DNA of 27,258 nt from Fidelibacterota bacterium. GTDB taxonomy: Bacteria; Fidelibacterota; Marinisomatia; SCGC-AAA003-L08; D37C17. The notes beneath the pieces were generated by a model. That model did not search any database. It was not told the DNA's origin and saw only the letters and a list, made by a program, of their open reading frames with translations. Numbering within the stretch: position 1 is the stretch's first letter; every line of letters begins with the position of its first letter. Shown piece after piece: positions 15,712 through 23,833 of the stretch. Location of the stretch: assembly GCA_002704685.1 (NCBI GenBank), contig PAHD01000026.1:34032-61289 (forward strand), read 5' to 3'. The translations under genes were made by a program, and so were the position numbers.

Positions 15712-16951
15712 ATCTTTATTGTTATCATTATCATTGCCATCAACAAATCAAACCGATTTAATAGAAGAAATAGAAGAAATGCATAGATTAGCTAATACTC
15801 TTGGGTATACAATTGAAAATACTATAATTCAAAATAAACAAAAGATTGATTCATCAACTTTTTTTGGTAAAGGAAAGTTAAATTCAACTATTAATCAATG
15901 CAAAGAACTAAAGTATGATACAATTTTTATCAATAACGAAATTGAACCAGGACATTATAAAAGAATACAAAAGATAGCTGGAAAAAAGATTTACATAATA
16001 GATAGAACAAAATTAATTTTAGATATTTTTACAAAGCATGCAAAAACAATAGAATCAAAGAAACAAATTGAATTAGCTTCCGTTCAATATATGATGCCTA
16101 GACTAATTGGTCAATGGACTCACCTTGAAAGACAAATGGGTGGAATAGGGACAAGAGGTGGTCCTGGTGAAAAGCAAATAGAAATTGATCGAAGGTTATT
16201 AAGAAGCGATATAACAAAATTAAAAAAAGATCTTCTTCAAATTGAAATACAAAGAAAAACACAAAGGAAATCTAGGAAAGATATATTTAAAGTGGCACTA
16301 GTAGGGTATACAAATGCAGGTAAATCCTCAATATTTAAAAATTTAAGTGGTTATAAAAAAACTTATATAAAGGATGAATTATTTGCTACGCTTGATACTA
16401 CTACTAAAAATATATACCTTAGTGATAACACTAAAGTTTTACTAAGTGATACCGTAGGTTTTTTAAGGAATTTACCAACAGATTTAATTGCTTCATTTAG
16501 ATCTACATTAGGAGAAATTAGAGATGCTGATTTATTATTAAAAGTTATAGATATAACTTCTACGGATATTAATGGTCACATGAAAACAATTGATGATACG
16601 TTAGAAATATTAAATTGTCACAAAAAGAAATCTTTAATTGTTTTTAATAAAATAGATAAAGTCGAGGATGAAAATATTTACGTTAAAATAAAATCAAAGT
16701 ACAGTAATTCTATATTTATATCTTCTTTGAAGAAATTAAACATAAATATTTTAATTAATTCAATATTGAAATATACTAACGAAAATCTTAACTTGTTTTC
16801 TTTAAAAATAGATTATAGAAACGCTGCAATTATTGATTTTATTTATACCTTAACAACAGTTATGTCTAGAAAAGATAGTTATGATAAAATAGAACTTGAA
16901 TTTAAATGTACACAAGAAACATTTAACAAAATTAAAAAGAGAGTAAAATAA
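15704..16951 (+). CDS. hflX: GTPase HflX
   Basis: Ribosome-associated GTPase that splits or rescues stalled ribosomes, especially under stress. The N-terminal HflX domain ends in the signature GGIGTRGGPGEKQIEIDRR (residues 146-164). The G domain has G1 as GYTNAGKSS (from residue 201), G2 around ELFATLDTTTK, G3 as SDTVGFLRNLP, and G4 as FNKIDK. Length (415) is typical. The start codon overlaps the upstream gene by eight bases. The stop lies one base before a structured RNA, and a TAAAAT that could be its -10 box lies inside the last codons. Confidence 0.96.
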   Translation: MIKSLLLSLSLPSTNQTDLIEEIEEMHRLANTLGYTIENTIIQNKQKIDSSTFFGKGKLNSTINQCKELKYDTIFINNEIEPGHYKRIQKIAGKKIYIIDRTKLILDIFTKHAKTIESKKQIELASVQYMMPRLIGQWTHLERQMGGIGTRGGPGEKQIEIDRRLLRSDITKLKKDLLQIEIQRKTQRKSRKDIFKVALVGYTNAGKSSIFKNLSGYKKTYIKDELFATLDTTTKNIYLSDNTKVLLSDTVGFLRNLPTDLIASFRSTLGEIRDADLLLKVIDITSTDINGHMKTIDDTLEILNCHKKKSLIVFNKIDKVEDENIYVKIKSKYSNSIFISSLKKLNINILINSILKYTNENLNLFSLKIDYRNAAIIDFIYTLTTVMSRKDSYDKIELEFKCTQETFNKIKKRVK

Positions 16952-17119
16952 TCTGTGAGAGTAATTTTCAGATGACCTTTATTTTAGGTACAGTGGGTAA
17001 CTCCTCCTTAATCGCAAGTTTCCTTCAATTATATGTATAATAAGGCCTACTTTTGAGTAAGGCAAGTAAGAAACCCTATTTTTAAGCTGAAAGTTCTGAA
17101 AATTACATACCCCCACAGA
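16952..17119 (+). ncRNA. Structured RNA, candidate 6S RNA
   Basis: A 168-nt non-coding sequence with a long self-complementary rod. TCTGTG (16952-16957) pairs with CACAGA (17114-17119). After an internal loop, GTAATTTTCAGA (16961-16972) pairs without mismatch with TCTGAAAATTAC (17095-17106). CTTT (16977-16980) then pairs with AAAG (17090-17093), and TAGG (16985-16988) with CCTA (17075-17078). A large central bubble follows. The far end is closed by CCTT (17022-17025) with AAGG (17042-17045), plus ATTAT/ATAAT inside. A competing hairpin GCCTACT/AGTAAGGC (17045-17063) lies on the 3' side of the bubble. Length, rod shape, bubble and 3' hairpin fit 6S RNA, which mimics an open promoter to bind RNA polymerase. 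The strand is inferred from its neighbours. A cis-acting leader of the next gene is the main alternative. Confidence 0.6.
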
Positions 17120-17202
17120 CAAATAAAATTAAAAATTAAATTATATAATTACATAATAAAAATTTAAATTTGGTTGAATATATAATTAATTATTAGGATG
17201 TT
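17120..17202 (+). promoter_or_regulatory. A/T-rich leader and ribosome binding site of tricorn gene
   Basis: These 83 bases between the structured RNA and the tricorn start are nearly all A and T. TATAAT occurs at about 17181-17186, and a second TATAAT at about 17143-17148; either could be a -10 box. AGGA shortly before the ATG at 17203 is a plausible Shine-Dalgarno sequence, one of the clearer ones here. No intrinsic terminator for the RNA is visible (no G+C-rich stem followed by a T run). Confidence 0.4.
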
Positions 17203-20200
17203 ATGCAAGGATACTACAGATTTCCAACAATATATAAGAACCAAATAGCTTTTGTTTGTGATGATGATTTATGGATAAGCAATTTAAATAATTTAGTTGC
17301 GCAACGACTAACTACAAATATATCAAATGTTTCATCACCCAAATTTTCACCAGATGGAAAATATATTTCATACGTTGGATCAGAAGATGGAAACACTGAA
17401 GTTTACACTGTACCATCAAATGGAGGCAAATCTAAAAGATTAACATTTGAAGGTTCATTTATAAACAAAATATGTCTTTGGAATGAAAAGGGTATATATT
17501 ATTCATCTGATTATGAAAAACCGTTTGGAAGAATTTCTGATATAAGAATTTATGATTTAAATAATAATGTATCTAAAGGACTTGATTTTGGAATTTCTTC
17601 AAATATAGCATTTCATAAAACATTTACTGTACTTGGTAGAAATACAGCTGACCCAGCTCGATGGAAAAGGTATAAAGGTGGAACTGCTGGTGAACTTTGG
17701 ATAGATTTTAATCAAAATAAATTTAAAAAACTTATTAATATTGACGGTAATTTAGCATGTCCACTAGTTTTACGAAATAGAATATATTTTATATCTGACC
17801 ATGAAGGAATAGGCAATATTTATTCGTGTTTAAAAAATGGTAAATCTCTGTTAAAACACACAAATCATAAAAATTATTATGTTAGAAATGCCTCAGCTGA
17901 TTCAAGTAAAATTATTTATCATTCAGGAAGTAGACTATTCTTTTTTGATACATTAAAAAATAAAACATCAAGAATTAATCTTATTTATAACAATAGTAAT
18001 ATTGATTCAGGAAGAAAGTTTTCAAATGCTTCTAATTACCTTGAACATGCCTCAATTGTAGCAAATGGTAAACAATTAAATATAATTTCTAGAGGAAAAT
18101 CTTTTATAATGGGCACTTGGAATGGTCCATCTATACAATATGGAAAAGTTAATGGTGTTAGGTATAAACACCCAATTCAAATTGATAAAAATAAAAAGCT
18201 TTTATTAGTTTCTGATGAAAACAATGTCGAGCATTTCGAAGTTTATAATATTGAAAGCTCTAAATTATTAAAAATTATAAATAAGAATATTGGAAGAGTA
18301 CTTTGTGTAAAAAAATCACCAAGCAAAGATTTTGTATGTTTTCTTAATCACAAACATGAATTACACATCTTAGATATAAAAAATAGTAAACTTACTAAAA
18401 TTGATCATAGCACTAATCATCCTATAGAATTTAATTGGTCACCAGATGGAAATTTTATTGCTTATTCATGCTCTTTAAATAGTAGAACTTCTATAATAAA
18501 AATTTATGATATAAAAAAAAGAACTTCTAAAGTAGTTACTAGTTCAATAAACCAAGATTTTTCACCAGTTTTTGATAATAATGGTAAATATTTAGCATTT
18601 ATTTCCAAAAGAACATTTAATCCTGTTTATGATAGTATCCAGTTTGATTTAAATTTTACTAAATCTGAAAAACCATACATACTAACCCTTGATAGTAAAA
18701 CTTCATCTCCATTTATTAAAACTGACAATACTTTAAACAAAAAATCAAAAAAAGATAATAAAAATAAGAAGAATAAACTTCCAAATGTTAAAATTGATTT
18801 TAAAAATATTTCTGATAGAATTATGCAAATTCCAATTAAAGAAACAACTTTAGATAACTCAATTGGTTTTATTGATAATAAACTGTTTTATTTAAAATGG
18901 CCTATTAGTGGATCACGAGAAGATGGATGGTATTCTTTAGAAGATACTCCCAAAGGAGTAATTTACTATTTCGATTTAAATACTTTGGAGGAAAAACTAT
19001 TCTTTAGTGGTGCAACTTCTTTTAGTATTGATAATGAATCCTCAAATATTGTTATAAATTCAAATGATTCTATAACCGTTTGTTCAACTAAAAGCATACC
19101 AAATAAAGAACACCTTTTAAAGAATAGTTTTAATAAAGAAACAGGAAAAATTAATTTGTCGAGAATTAATTTGAGTATTGATATAAAATCTGAATGGAAG
19201 CAAATGTTCTCTGAAGCATGGAGACTTCAAAGAGATTATTTTTGGACCAAGGATATGTCAGGAATAGATTGGAAAAAAATATATAAACGCTATTATCAGC
19301 TCATAGATAACATTAGTACAAGAAGTGAGTTTTCTGATCTTATTTGGGAAATGCAAGGTGAGCTTGGAACATCTCATTGTTATGAGTTTGGTGGTGATTA
19401 CAAGCCAACTAGAAGATATAAAACTGGTTTATTGGCAGCTAATTTCAAATACATTGGTAAGTATAAAGCATATGTAATACAAAATATAGCAAAAGGAGAT
19501 TTGTGGGACTATTATGCATCTCCACTTTTGAGACCTGGTTTAAATATTAAAAATGGTGATTTACTTTACAGTATAAATAATATAAAATTAAATAAAGAAT
19601 TACATCCAAATCAACTACTTGTAAATCAAGTTAATAAAGAAATTCAATTAGAAATAAGTAATAAAAATGGAACTCAAAAAAGAAAAGTCTCTGTAAAACC
19701 AAATGGTTTTCAGACTCATCTATATTATAGAGATTGGGTTGAAAAAAATAGAGAATATGTACATAGAAAATCAAAAGGTAAAATTGGATACATTCATATA
19801 CCTGATATGGGAGCTGATGGTTTTGCTGAATTTCATAGATATTTTTTAACTGAAATTATATATGATGGCTTAATTGTTGATGTTCGATTTAATGGAGGCG
19901 GACATGTATCTCAACTATTACTAAGCAAGCTTGCTAAAAAGCGTATAGGATTTGATTTAACAAGATGGATGGGAGTAGAACCTTATCCTTCCGAATCTCC
20001 TGGTGGACCTATGGTAGCTATTACAAATGAGTTTGCTGGTTCTGATGGCGATATATTCTCACATTCATGGAAACTACTTAATCTTGGTAAATTAATTGGA
20101 CGAAGAACTTGGGGAGGTGTAATAGGAATCTGGCCTCGTAATGCTCTTGTTGATGGTACATTAACAACACAGCCTGAATTTTCTTTTTGGTTTAAAGACG

Positions 20201-20388
20201 TAGGATGGAATGTTGAGAATTATGGTACTGATGTTGATATAGAAATCAATGATACACCTCAAGATTTTAAAAAAGGTATAGATGCTCAGCTTGATAAATC
20301 AATATCTGAAGTTTTAAAAGAATTAAAAAAACCTAACGCTGTATTGAAAGCTGATTTAAAAAATAAACCTAACTTAAAATTACCATAG
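17203..20388 (+). CDS. Tricorn protease homologue
   Basis: Large serine protease of the tricorn type that trims peptides downstream of ATP-dependent proteases. The N-terminal half is beta-propeller, with FSPDGKYISYV and WSPDGNFIAYS blade motifs. A Lys/Asn-rich linker sits near residues 510-525. The C1 core domain (about 660-740) carries the catalytic His H725 in GTSHCYE. A PDZ domain follows (about 745-835). The C2 domain carries the nucleophile S947 in NEFAGSDGDIFS and the carboxylate region ENYGTDVDIE. Length (1061) is close to the archaeal enzyme. There is no signal peptide: the protein starts directly with the first propeller strand, so a cytosolic site is predicted. It heads a run ending with the deacetylase gene. 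Confidence 0.95.
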   Translation: MQGYYRFPTIYKNQIAFVCDDDLWISNLNNLVAQRLTTNISNVSSPKFSPDGKYISYVGSEDGNTEVYTVPSNGGKSKRLTFEGSFINKICLWNEKGIYYSSDYEKPFGRISDIRIYDLNNNVSKGLDFGISSNIAFHKTFTVLGRNTADPARWKRYKGGTAGELWIDFNQNKFKKLINIDGNLACPLVLRNRIYFISDHEGIGNIYSCLKNGKSLLKHTNHKNYYVRNASADSSKIIYHSGSRLFFFDTLKNKTSRINLIYNNSNIDSGRKFSNASNYLEHASIVANGKQLNIISRGKSFIMGTWNGPSIQYGKVNGVRYKHPIQIDKNKKLLLVSDENNVEHFEVYNIESSKLLKIINKNIGRVLCVKKSPSKDFVCFLNHKHELHILDIKNSKLTKIDHSTNHPIEFNWSPDGNFIAYSCSLNSRTSIIKIYDIKKRTSKVVTSSINQDFSPVFDNNGKYLAFISKRTFNPVYDSIQFDLNFTKSEKPYILTLDSKTSSPFIKTDNTLNKKSKKDNKNKKNKLPNVKIDFKNISDRIMQIPIKETTLDNSIGFIDNKLFYLKWPISGSREDGWYSLEDTPKGVIYYFDLNTLEEKLFFSGATSFSIDNESSNIVINSNDSITVCSTKSIPNKEHLLKNSFNKETGKINLSRINLSIDIKSEWKQMFSEAWRLQRDYFWTKDMSGIDWKKIYKRYYQLIDNISTRSEFSDLIWEMQGELGTSHCYEFGGDYKPTRRYKTGLLAANFKYIGKYKAYVIQNIAKGDLWDYYASPLLRPGLNIKNGDLLYSINNIKLNKELHPNQLLVNQVNKEIQLEISNKNGTQKRKVSVKPNGFQTHLYYRDWVEKNREYVHRKSKGKIGYIHIPDMGADGFAEFHRYFLTEIIYDGLIVDVRFNGGGHVSQLLLSKLAKKRIGFDLTRWMGVEPYPSESPGGPMVAITNEFAGSDGDIFSHSWKLLNLGKLIGRRTWGGVIGIWPRNALVDGTLTTQPEFSFWFKDVGWNVENYGTDVDIEINDTPQDFKKGIDAQLDKSISEVLKELKKPNAVLKADLKNKPNLKLP

Positions 20389-20705
20389 TGAGTTATATAC
20401 TATTACAATCAACAACTGATAGTTTATCTATAGCTAAGAATCTTAGTAAAAAGCTTGTAGACAAAAAACTGTCTCCTTGTGTTCATATTATACATTCCCC
20501 TAATACTTATTATAAGTGGGAGGGTGAAACAATATCCACTAAAGAATATATAATACTAATAAAAACAAATAATCTTAATAAAGAAAAAATAATTTCACTT
20601 TTAAATAAAGAACACAATTACAATAATCCAGAAATTTTATCAAGATCTTTCACTATTGAATCTAAAGATTATATAAAATGGTTTGATAAAGAATTAAATG
20701 AATAA
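20388..20705 (+). CDS. cutA: Divalent-cation tolerance protein CutA
   Basis: Small trimeric PII-like ferredoxin-fold protein linked to divalent metal tolerance; its molecular role is unsettled. The 105-residue product shows the family pattern SPCVHI (C31), YKWEGE (W44), EYIILIKT (E53 to T60), and the terminal YIKWFDKEL. The start is GTG, sharing one base with the tricorn TAG stop. An ATG is not available at a position that would keep the first strand. The stop overlaps menH as TAATG. Confidence 0.92.
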   Translation: MSYILLQSTTDSLSIAKNLSKKLVDKKLSPCVHIIHSPNTYYKWEGETISTKEYIILIKTNNLNKEKIISLLNKEHNYNNPEILSRSFTIESKDYIKWFDKELNE

Positions 20706-21523
20706 TGTATTATAAAGGAAATAAATCAACAATTTTTATTACTAAAGACAGAGAACTTAATAATACACCTATTGTCTTTCTACATGGTTTTTTGGGAAGC
20801 TCTAAATCATGGAAAAATATAAGAAATAAAATTAACTATCCATCACTTGCTATTGATATACCAGGCCATGGTAAAAGTTCATTTAATAACTTAAGTTCAA
20901 CATATTACTTTAAAGATTTTTCTAATGAGCTTTATTTAGCATTATCTGACTTAGATATTAAAAAGATTCATTTATGTGGTTATTCATTGGGTGCCAGACT
21001 TGCACTTGCTTTTAGTTCTATTTATCCAAAAATGGTATCTACGCTATTATTAGAAAGCGGCACTGTTGGTTTGAATGATAAAGAAGAAAAAGAAGAAAGG
21101 CTATCAAAAGATTTGAATAAATCAACAAGAATCAAAGAAAATCTTAACGAATTTGTTAAAGATTGGGAAAAATTAGATTTCTTTTCAAAGCAAAAAGTTA
21201 GAAATAACGATGACTTTTTATCTCAACGTGAAATCAGGCTAACTCATGATAAATTTCAGTTATCAAAATCACTTGAAGTTTTTAGCTTAGGTAATATGCC
21301 TTACATGATGAATAACTATACTAAGCTATCCTTTCCAGTAATTATAATTAATGGCAAAGATGATATAAAGTTCATTAAAGAAGGAAGGGTAATGCTTAAT
21401 GCAAATAAAAACTCTAATCAATATATAATAAATAATGCAGGACATAATGTTCACTTAGAAAACCCTGAACTATACATAGATACTATATCACCATTTTTTA
21501 AAGAGGATATAACATTTACTTAA
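20705..21523 (+). CDS. menH: 2-succinyl-6-hydroxy-2,4-cyclohexadiene-1-carboxylate synthase (MenH)
   Basis: Alpha/beta hydrolase of menaquinone biosynthesis that eliminates pyruvate from SEPHCHC to form SHCHC. VFLHGFLGSSKSW forms the oxyanion region and AIDIPGHGKSS follows. The nucleophile elbow is GYSLGARLAL (S94). LLLESGTVGL followed by acidic residues and ERL is the MenH-specific segment. INGKDDIKF supplies the Asp and NNAGHNVHLENPE the His. Length (272) is normal. No other men gene is in the window, so the pathway assignment rests on this protein alone. A different carbon-carbon hydrolase is possible but less likely. Confidence 0.85.
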   Translation: MYYKGNKSTIFITKDRELNNTPIVFLHGFLGSSKSWKNIRNKINYPSLAIDIPGHGKSSFNNLSSTYYFKDFSNELYLALSDLDIKKIHLCGYSLGARLALAFSSIYPKMVSTLLLESGTVGLNDKEEKEERLSKDLNKSTRIKENLNEFVKDWEKLDFFSKQKVRNNDDFLSQREIRLTHDKFQLSKSLEVFSLGNMPYMMNNYTKLSFPVIIINGKDDIKFIKEGRVMLNANKNSNQYIINNAGHNVHLENPELYIDTISPFFKEDITFT

Positions 21524-21537
21524 AGTAAAACTTTATT

Positions 21538-22290
21538 ATGAAAATAAGCGAAATTTTAAACTCAATATTTTTTCCAAGAAAGACAGAATACAATTCTGAT
21601 GAAAAGGATTACCTTGTTCACGTTGATAAGAACGTAAATGTGGGAATAAGAATGTTTATTGCAAGTAACAATTCTCCAACAATTTTATTTTTCCATGCAA
21701 ATGCTGAAATCACACATGAATATGATGATATTGCACAGATGTATAATAAATACAATATTAATTTTATAGTTTCAGGTTATAGGGGTTATGGTCTTTCTAA
21801 CGGTCAACCATCAATGGATACATCACTTGAAGATTCTTTGAAAATTTTTGATTTTGTGCTGGACCATTTAAAATCCTTAAAAAACAAGAATCACTTAGTT
21901 GTTATGGGAAGATCTCTTGGTAGTACATCTGCAAGTCATTTGATGCTGAAAAGGGAACAAGAAATTGATGGCGCTATTATTGATAGTGGATTTGCGACAG
22001 AATATCCTTTTTTATTAAGATTTGGATTGGATCCTGAAGAAATTAATTTTTCACTAAGTGATGGATTTGATAATCTGAAAAAAATAAAATATTTTAAAAA
22101 ACCTTTTTTAATCATTCACGCTGATATGGATGAAATAATTCCCTTTAGTCAAGCAGATATGATGTTTGTTGAATCTGGATCTTACAACAAAGATTTATTC
22201 AAAGTAAATGGCGCAGGTCATAACAATGTTATTGCAATAGCGAGAGATCACTATTTTGATAAGATAAGAGATTTCATTGAACAATTGTAA
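21538..22290 (+). CDS. Alpha/beta hydrolase, ABHD13/ABHD17 (Bem46)-like
   Basis: Serine hydrolase of unknown substrate. The fold shows TILFFHANAE, then GYRGYGLSNGQPS, the nucleophile elbow GRSLGS (S126), the acid D198 in HADMDEIIP, and H228 in GAGHNNV. These match the Bem46/ABHD13/ABHD17 group; some eukaryotic members are depalmitoylases. No signal peptide is evident, though residues 1-13 could form a short amphipathic segment. It starts 14 bases after menH without a clear ribosome binding site. Its 3' end overlaps the deacetylase gene by 14 bases. Confidence 0.85.
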   Translation: MKISEILNSIFFPRKTEYNSDEKDYLVHVDKNVNVGIRMFIASNNSPTILFFHANAEITHEYDDIAQMYNKYNINFIVSGYRGYGLSNGQPSMDTSLEDSLKIFDFVLDHLKSLKNKNHLVVMGRSLGSTSASHLMLKREQEIDGAIIDSGFATEYPFLLRFGLDPEEINFSLSDGFDNLKKIKYFKKPFLIIHADMDEIIPFSQADMMFVESGSYNKDLFKVNGAGHNNVIAIARDHYFDKIRDFIEQL

Positions 22291-23113
22291 ATATTTAATA
22301 TTTCTATTTTTTTCTTTCTTATTTCTATCACCAAATTTAAATGAAGATTCGTTAAATCTTGGTAGGGATAAAGACCCAAGGGTTGTTGAAGATATATCAA
22401 AATATAAACTTTTTTATAGAAAATCAATATGGAAGGTACTTTCATATATTGGTGGAAGAAATATTTCATCTTTAGCATTTCCTAAATCAATATCCTATTT
22501 TAATTCATCCAATAAAGTTGCTCTAACCATTGATGATGGTTTTTGTGGTATTGACAATCCTGATGGTGATATGACTAAAGAAATTGCTGATCTTCTAAAA
22601 AAATATAATGCTAAGGCAACTTTTTTTGTTACAGGTTCCCATATATCAAATACAAAAGAATCAGATATAGTTAATTTATTAAAAGATGGAAATGAAATTG
22701 CAAACCACAACATGTATGATATACCATACAAAAACATTCCGATAAATCAATTTGAAAATGATTTGATTGAAACTAAATCTATATTAAATAAATTCTCTAA
22801 AAATCTACCTAAATGGTATAGAGCACCTCATGCATCTATATCAGATGATATGCATGAAATAATTAAAAAACATAATTTGAAACATGTTGTAGGTGATGTT
22901 TTCGCTAACGATACATCTATACCAGATGCAAACTGGATATCAAGCTTTATTCTTAAAAATGTAAAACCTGGATCAGTGATTATAATACATATGCCAGAAA
23001 GAGGTATCAGAGAATGGAATTACCTAGCTTTAGAGAACATATTAAAGGGTTTAAAAGAGGAAAAGTTAGAAATAGTTACTCTTACCGAGTTAGAACAAAA
23101 AAGCGCTAAATAA
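22277..23113 (+). CDS. Exported polysaccharide deacetylase-like (CE4/NodB) protein
   Basis: Predicted secreted or membrane-anchored deacetylase-fold protein. TTG at 22277 is the only start that keeps the hydrophobic signal CKYLIFLFFSFLFL; the next ATG lies inside the catalytic domain. NodB motif 1 is TIDDG (D86, D87). Motif 2 is NHNMYD (H144 to D148), where the usual second metal His (HxxxH) is Asp. Motif 3 is YRAPH (182-185), and motif 5 has H238 in IIHMP. VVGDVFANDTSIPD resembles the ALGDVYPHDP segment of a CE4 subgroup also found in fungi and plants. The catalytic state is uncertain because of the His to Asp change. The 3' end is one base from the convergent VOC gene. Confidence 0.85.
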   Translation: MNNCKYLIFLFFSFLFLSPNLNEDSLNLGRDKDPRVVEDISKYKLFYRKSIWKVLSYIGGRNISSLAFPKSISYFNSSNKVALTIDDGFCGIDNPDGDMTKEIADLLKKYNAKATFFVTGSHISNTKESDIVNLLKDGNEIANHNMYDIPYKNIPINQFENDLIETKSILNKFSKNLPKWYRAPHASISDDMHEIIKKHNLKHVVGDVFANDTSIPDANWISSFILKNVKPGSVIIIHMPERGIREWNYLALENILKGLKEEKLEIVTLTELEQKSAK

Positions 23114-23114
23114 C

Positions 23115-23414
23115 CTAGTATTTTATAAGCTCTATAAAATTACCATCTAAATCTTTTATATACTTTGATACAGAACCATCTCTGTGCTTTACAGTAGATG
23201 AGTCTAATTTTATTTTTTCATCTAAAATAGCAAAATGGGGAGGATGCTCAGAGTTTGTAACCAATGCTAGCTTAATATTTTCAAATTGCAAGAATCCCCA
23301 AGTATCATCAGAATATATCACCTTACAGTTATAGTTATCTGTATACCACTTTACAGATTTTTTTATATTCTTTACTTGAATTGCAATATGATCAATATTT
23401 TCTAATTTATTCAT
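23115..23414 (-). CDS. VOC/glyoxalase-bleomycin resistance fold protein
   Basis: Single-module vicinal-oxygen-chelate protein of 99 residues. IDHIAIQVKNIKKSVKWY (metal-ligand H9) is the first beta-alpha unit. The C-terminal strand KDLDGNFIELI provides the usual Glu ligand (near residue 95). A second possible ligand lies in HPPHFAI. Metal-dependent lyases, dioxygenases and binding proteins share this fold, so the reaction is unknown. I chose the ATG at 23414, which overlaps the upstream stop by eight bases; a TTG five codons further up is possible. It is coupled to the DUF2452-like gene. Confidence 0.83.
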   Translation of the reverse strand: MNKLENIDHIAIQVKNIKKSVKWYTDNYNCKVIYSDDTWGFLQFENIKLALVTNSEHPPHFAILDEKIKLDSSTVKHRDGSVSKYIKDLDGNFIELIKY

Positions 23415-23772
23415 TTGTATTGATTTCAACTGGAACCCATTTTTTATTTGTATCCTGTTTAAAAGATGCTATGAATGTTAAACCAGAATCATTATCCCAT
23501 TCACTAGGACTAACTAAAGACATGAAATTTGAATTTTGTTTATTTTTATATAAATAATACTCTCTACCAACAACTGGTTCAAATAAAATGTTACTTTCAT
23601 AAACAATTTTATTCCAATTAAGCTCCTTTAGTAACGAATCATATTCTTTTTTTATTTCCTTTAATCTTTCAGAAAAATGATTTTTAAGATATGGTGCTTG
23701 ATTAGATTTCCAATCATCAATTTCGTATACTTTACCTTCAACATCATCAAATTTTATTAATTTATTATTCAT
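23407..23772 (-). CDS. DUF2452-like protein (C1orf50-like)
   Basis: A 121-residue soluble protein of unknown function. The C-terminal half shows FEPVVGREYYLYKNK (about 64-78), then FMSLVSPSEW (83-92), then a strand ending in KWVPV. From memory this pattern fits DUF2452, which also occurs in a human protein, C1orf50. No catalytic residues are evident. The N-terminal half is charged, with a probable helix (about 32-52). It is the first gene of a two-gene - strand unit with the VOC protein. Confidence 0.65.
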   Translation of the reverse strand: MNNKLIKFDDVEGKVYEIDDWKSNQAPYLKNHFSERLKEIKKEYDSLLKELNWNKIVYESNILFEPVVGREYYLYKNKQNSNFMSLVSPSEWDNDSGLTFIASFKQDTNKKWVPVEINTNE

Positions 23773-23783
23773 AATTTAAATTA

Positions 23784-23812
23784 CAACATTTCGTGCATAC
23801 CGTGCAACATTT
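23784..23812. repeat. Short direct repeats in the leader of the DUF2452-like gene
   Basis: In the gap between the SOUL gene and the DUF2452-like gene, CGTGCA occurs twice three bases apart (23792-23797 and 23801-23806). It is flanked on both outer sides by CAACATTT (23784-23791 and 23805-23812). The block is richer in G+C than the surrounding A/T-rich spacer. It lies a dozen bases upstream of the - strand start at 23772, so it could be an operator or part of a leader. That role is inference. Confidence 0.4.
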
Positions 23813-23833
23813 ACAGCTAAACTCTTTAAAAAA

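Noticed and set aside
16952..17119. Cobalamin, TPP, FMN or SAM riboswitch, RNase P RNA, SRP RNA or tmRNA
   Set aside because: None of the conserved core sequences of these RNAs that I know could be found, and the downstream gene (tricorn) is not a usual riboswitch target.
23101..23120. Bidirectional terminator between the convergent deacetylase and VOC genes
   Set aside because: The stops are one base apart and no stem followed by a T run is visible.
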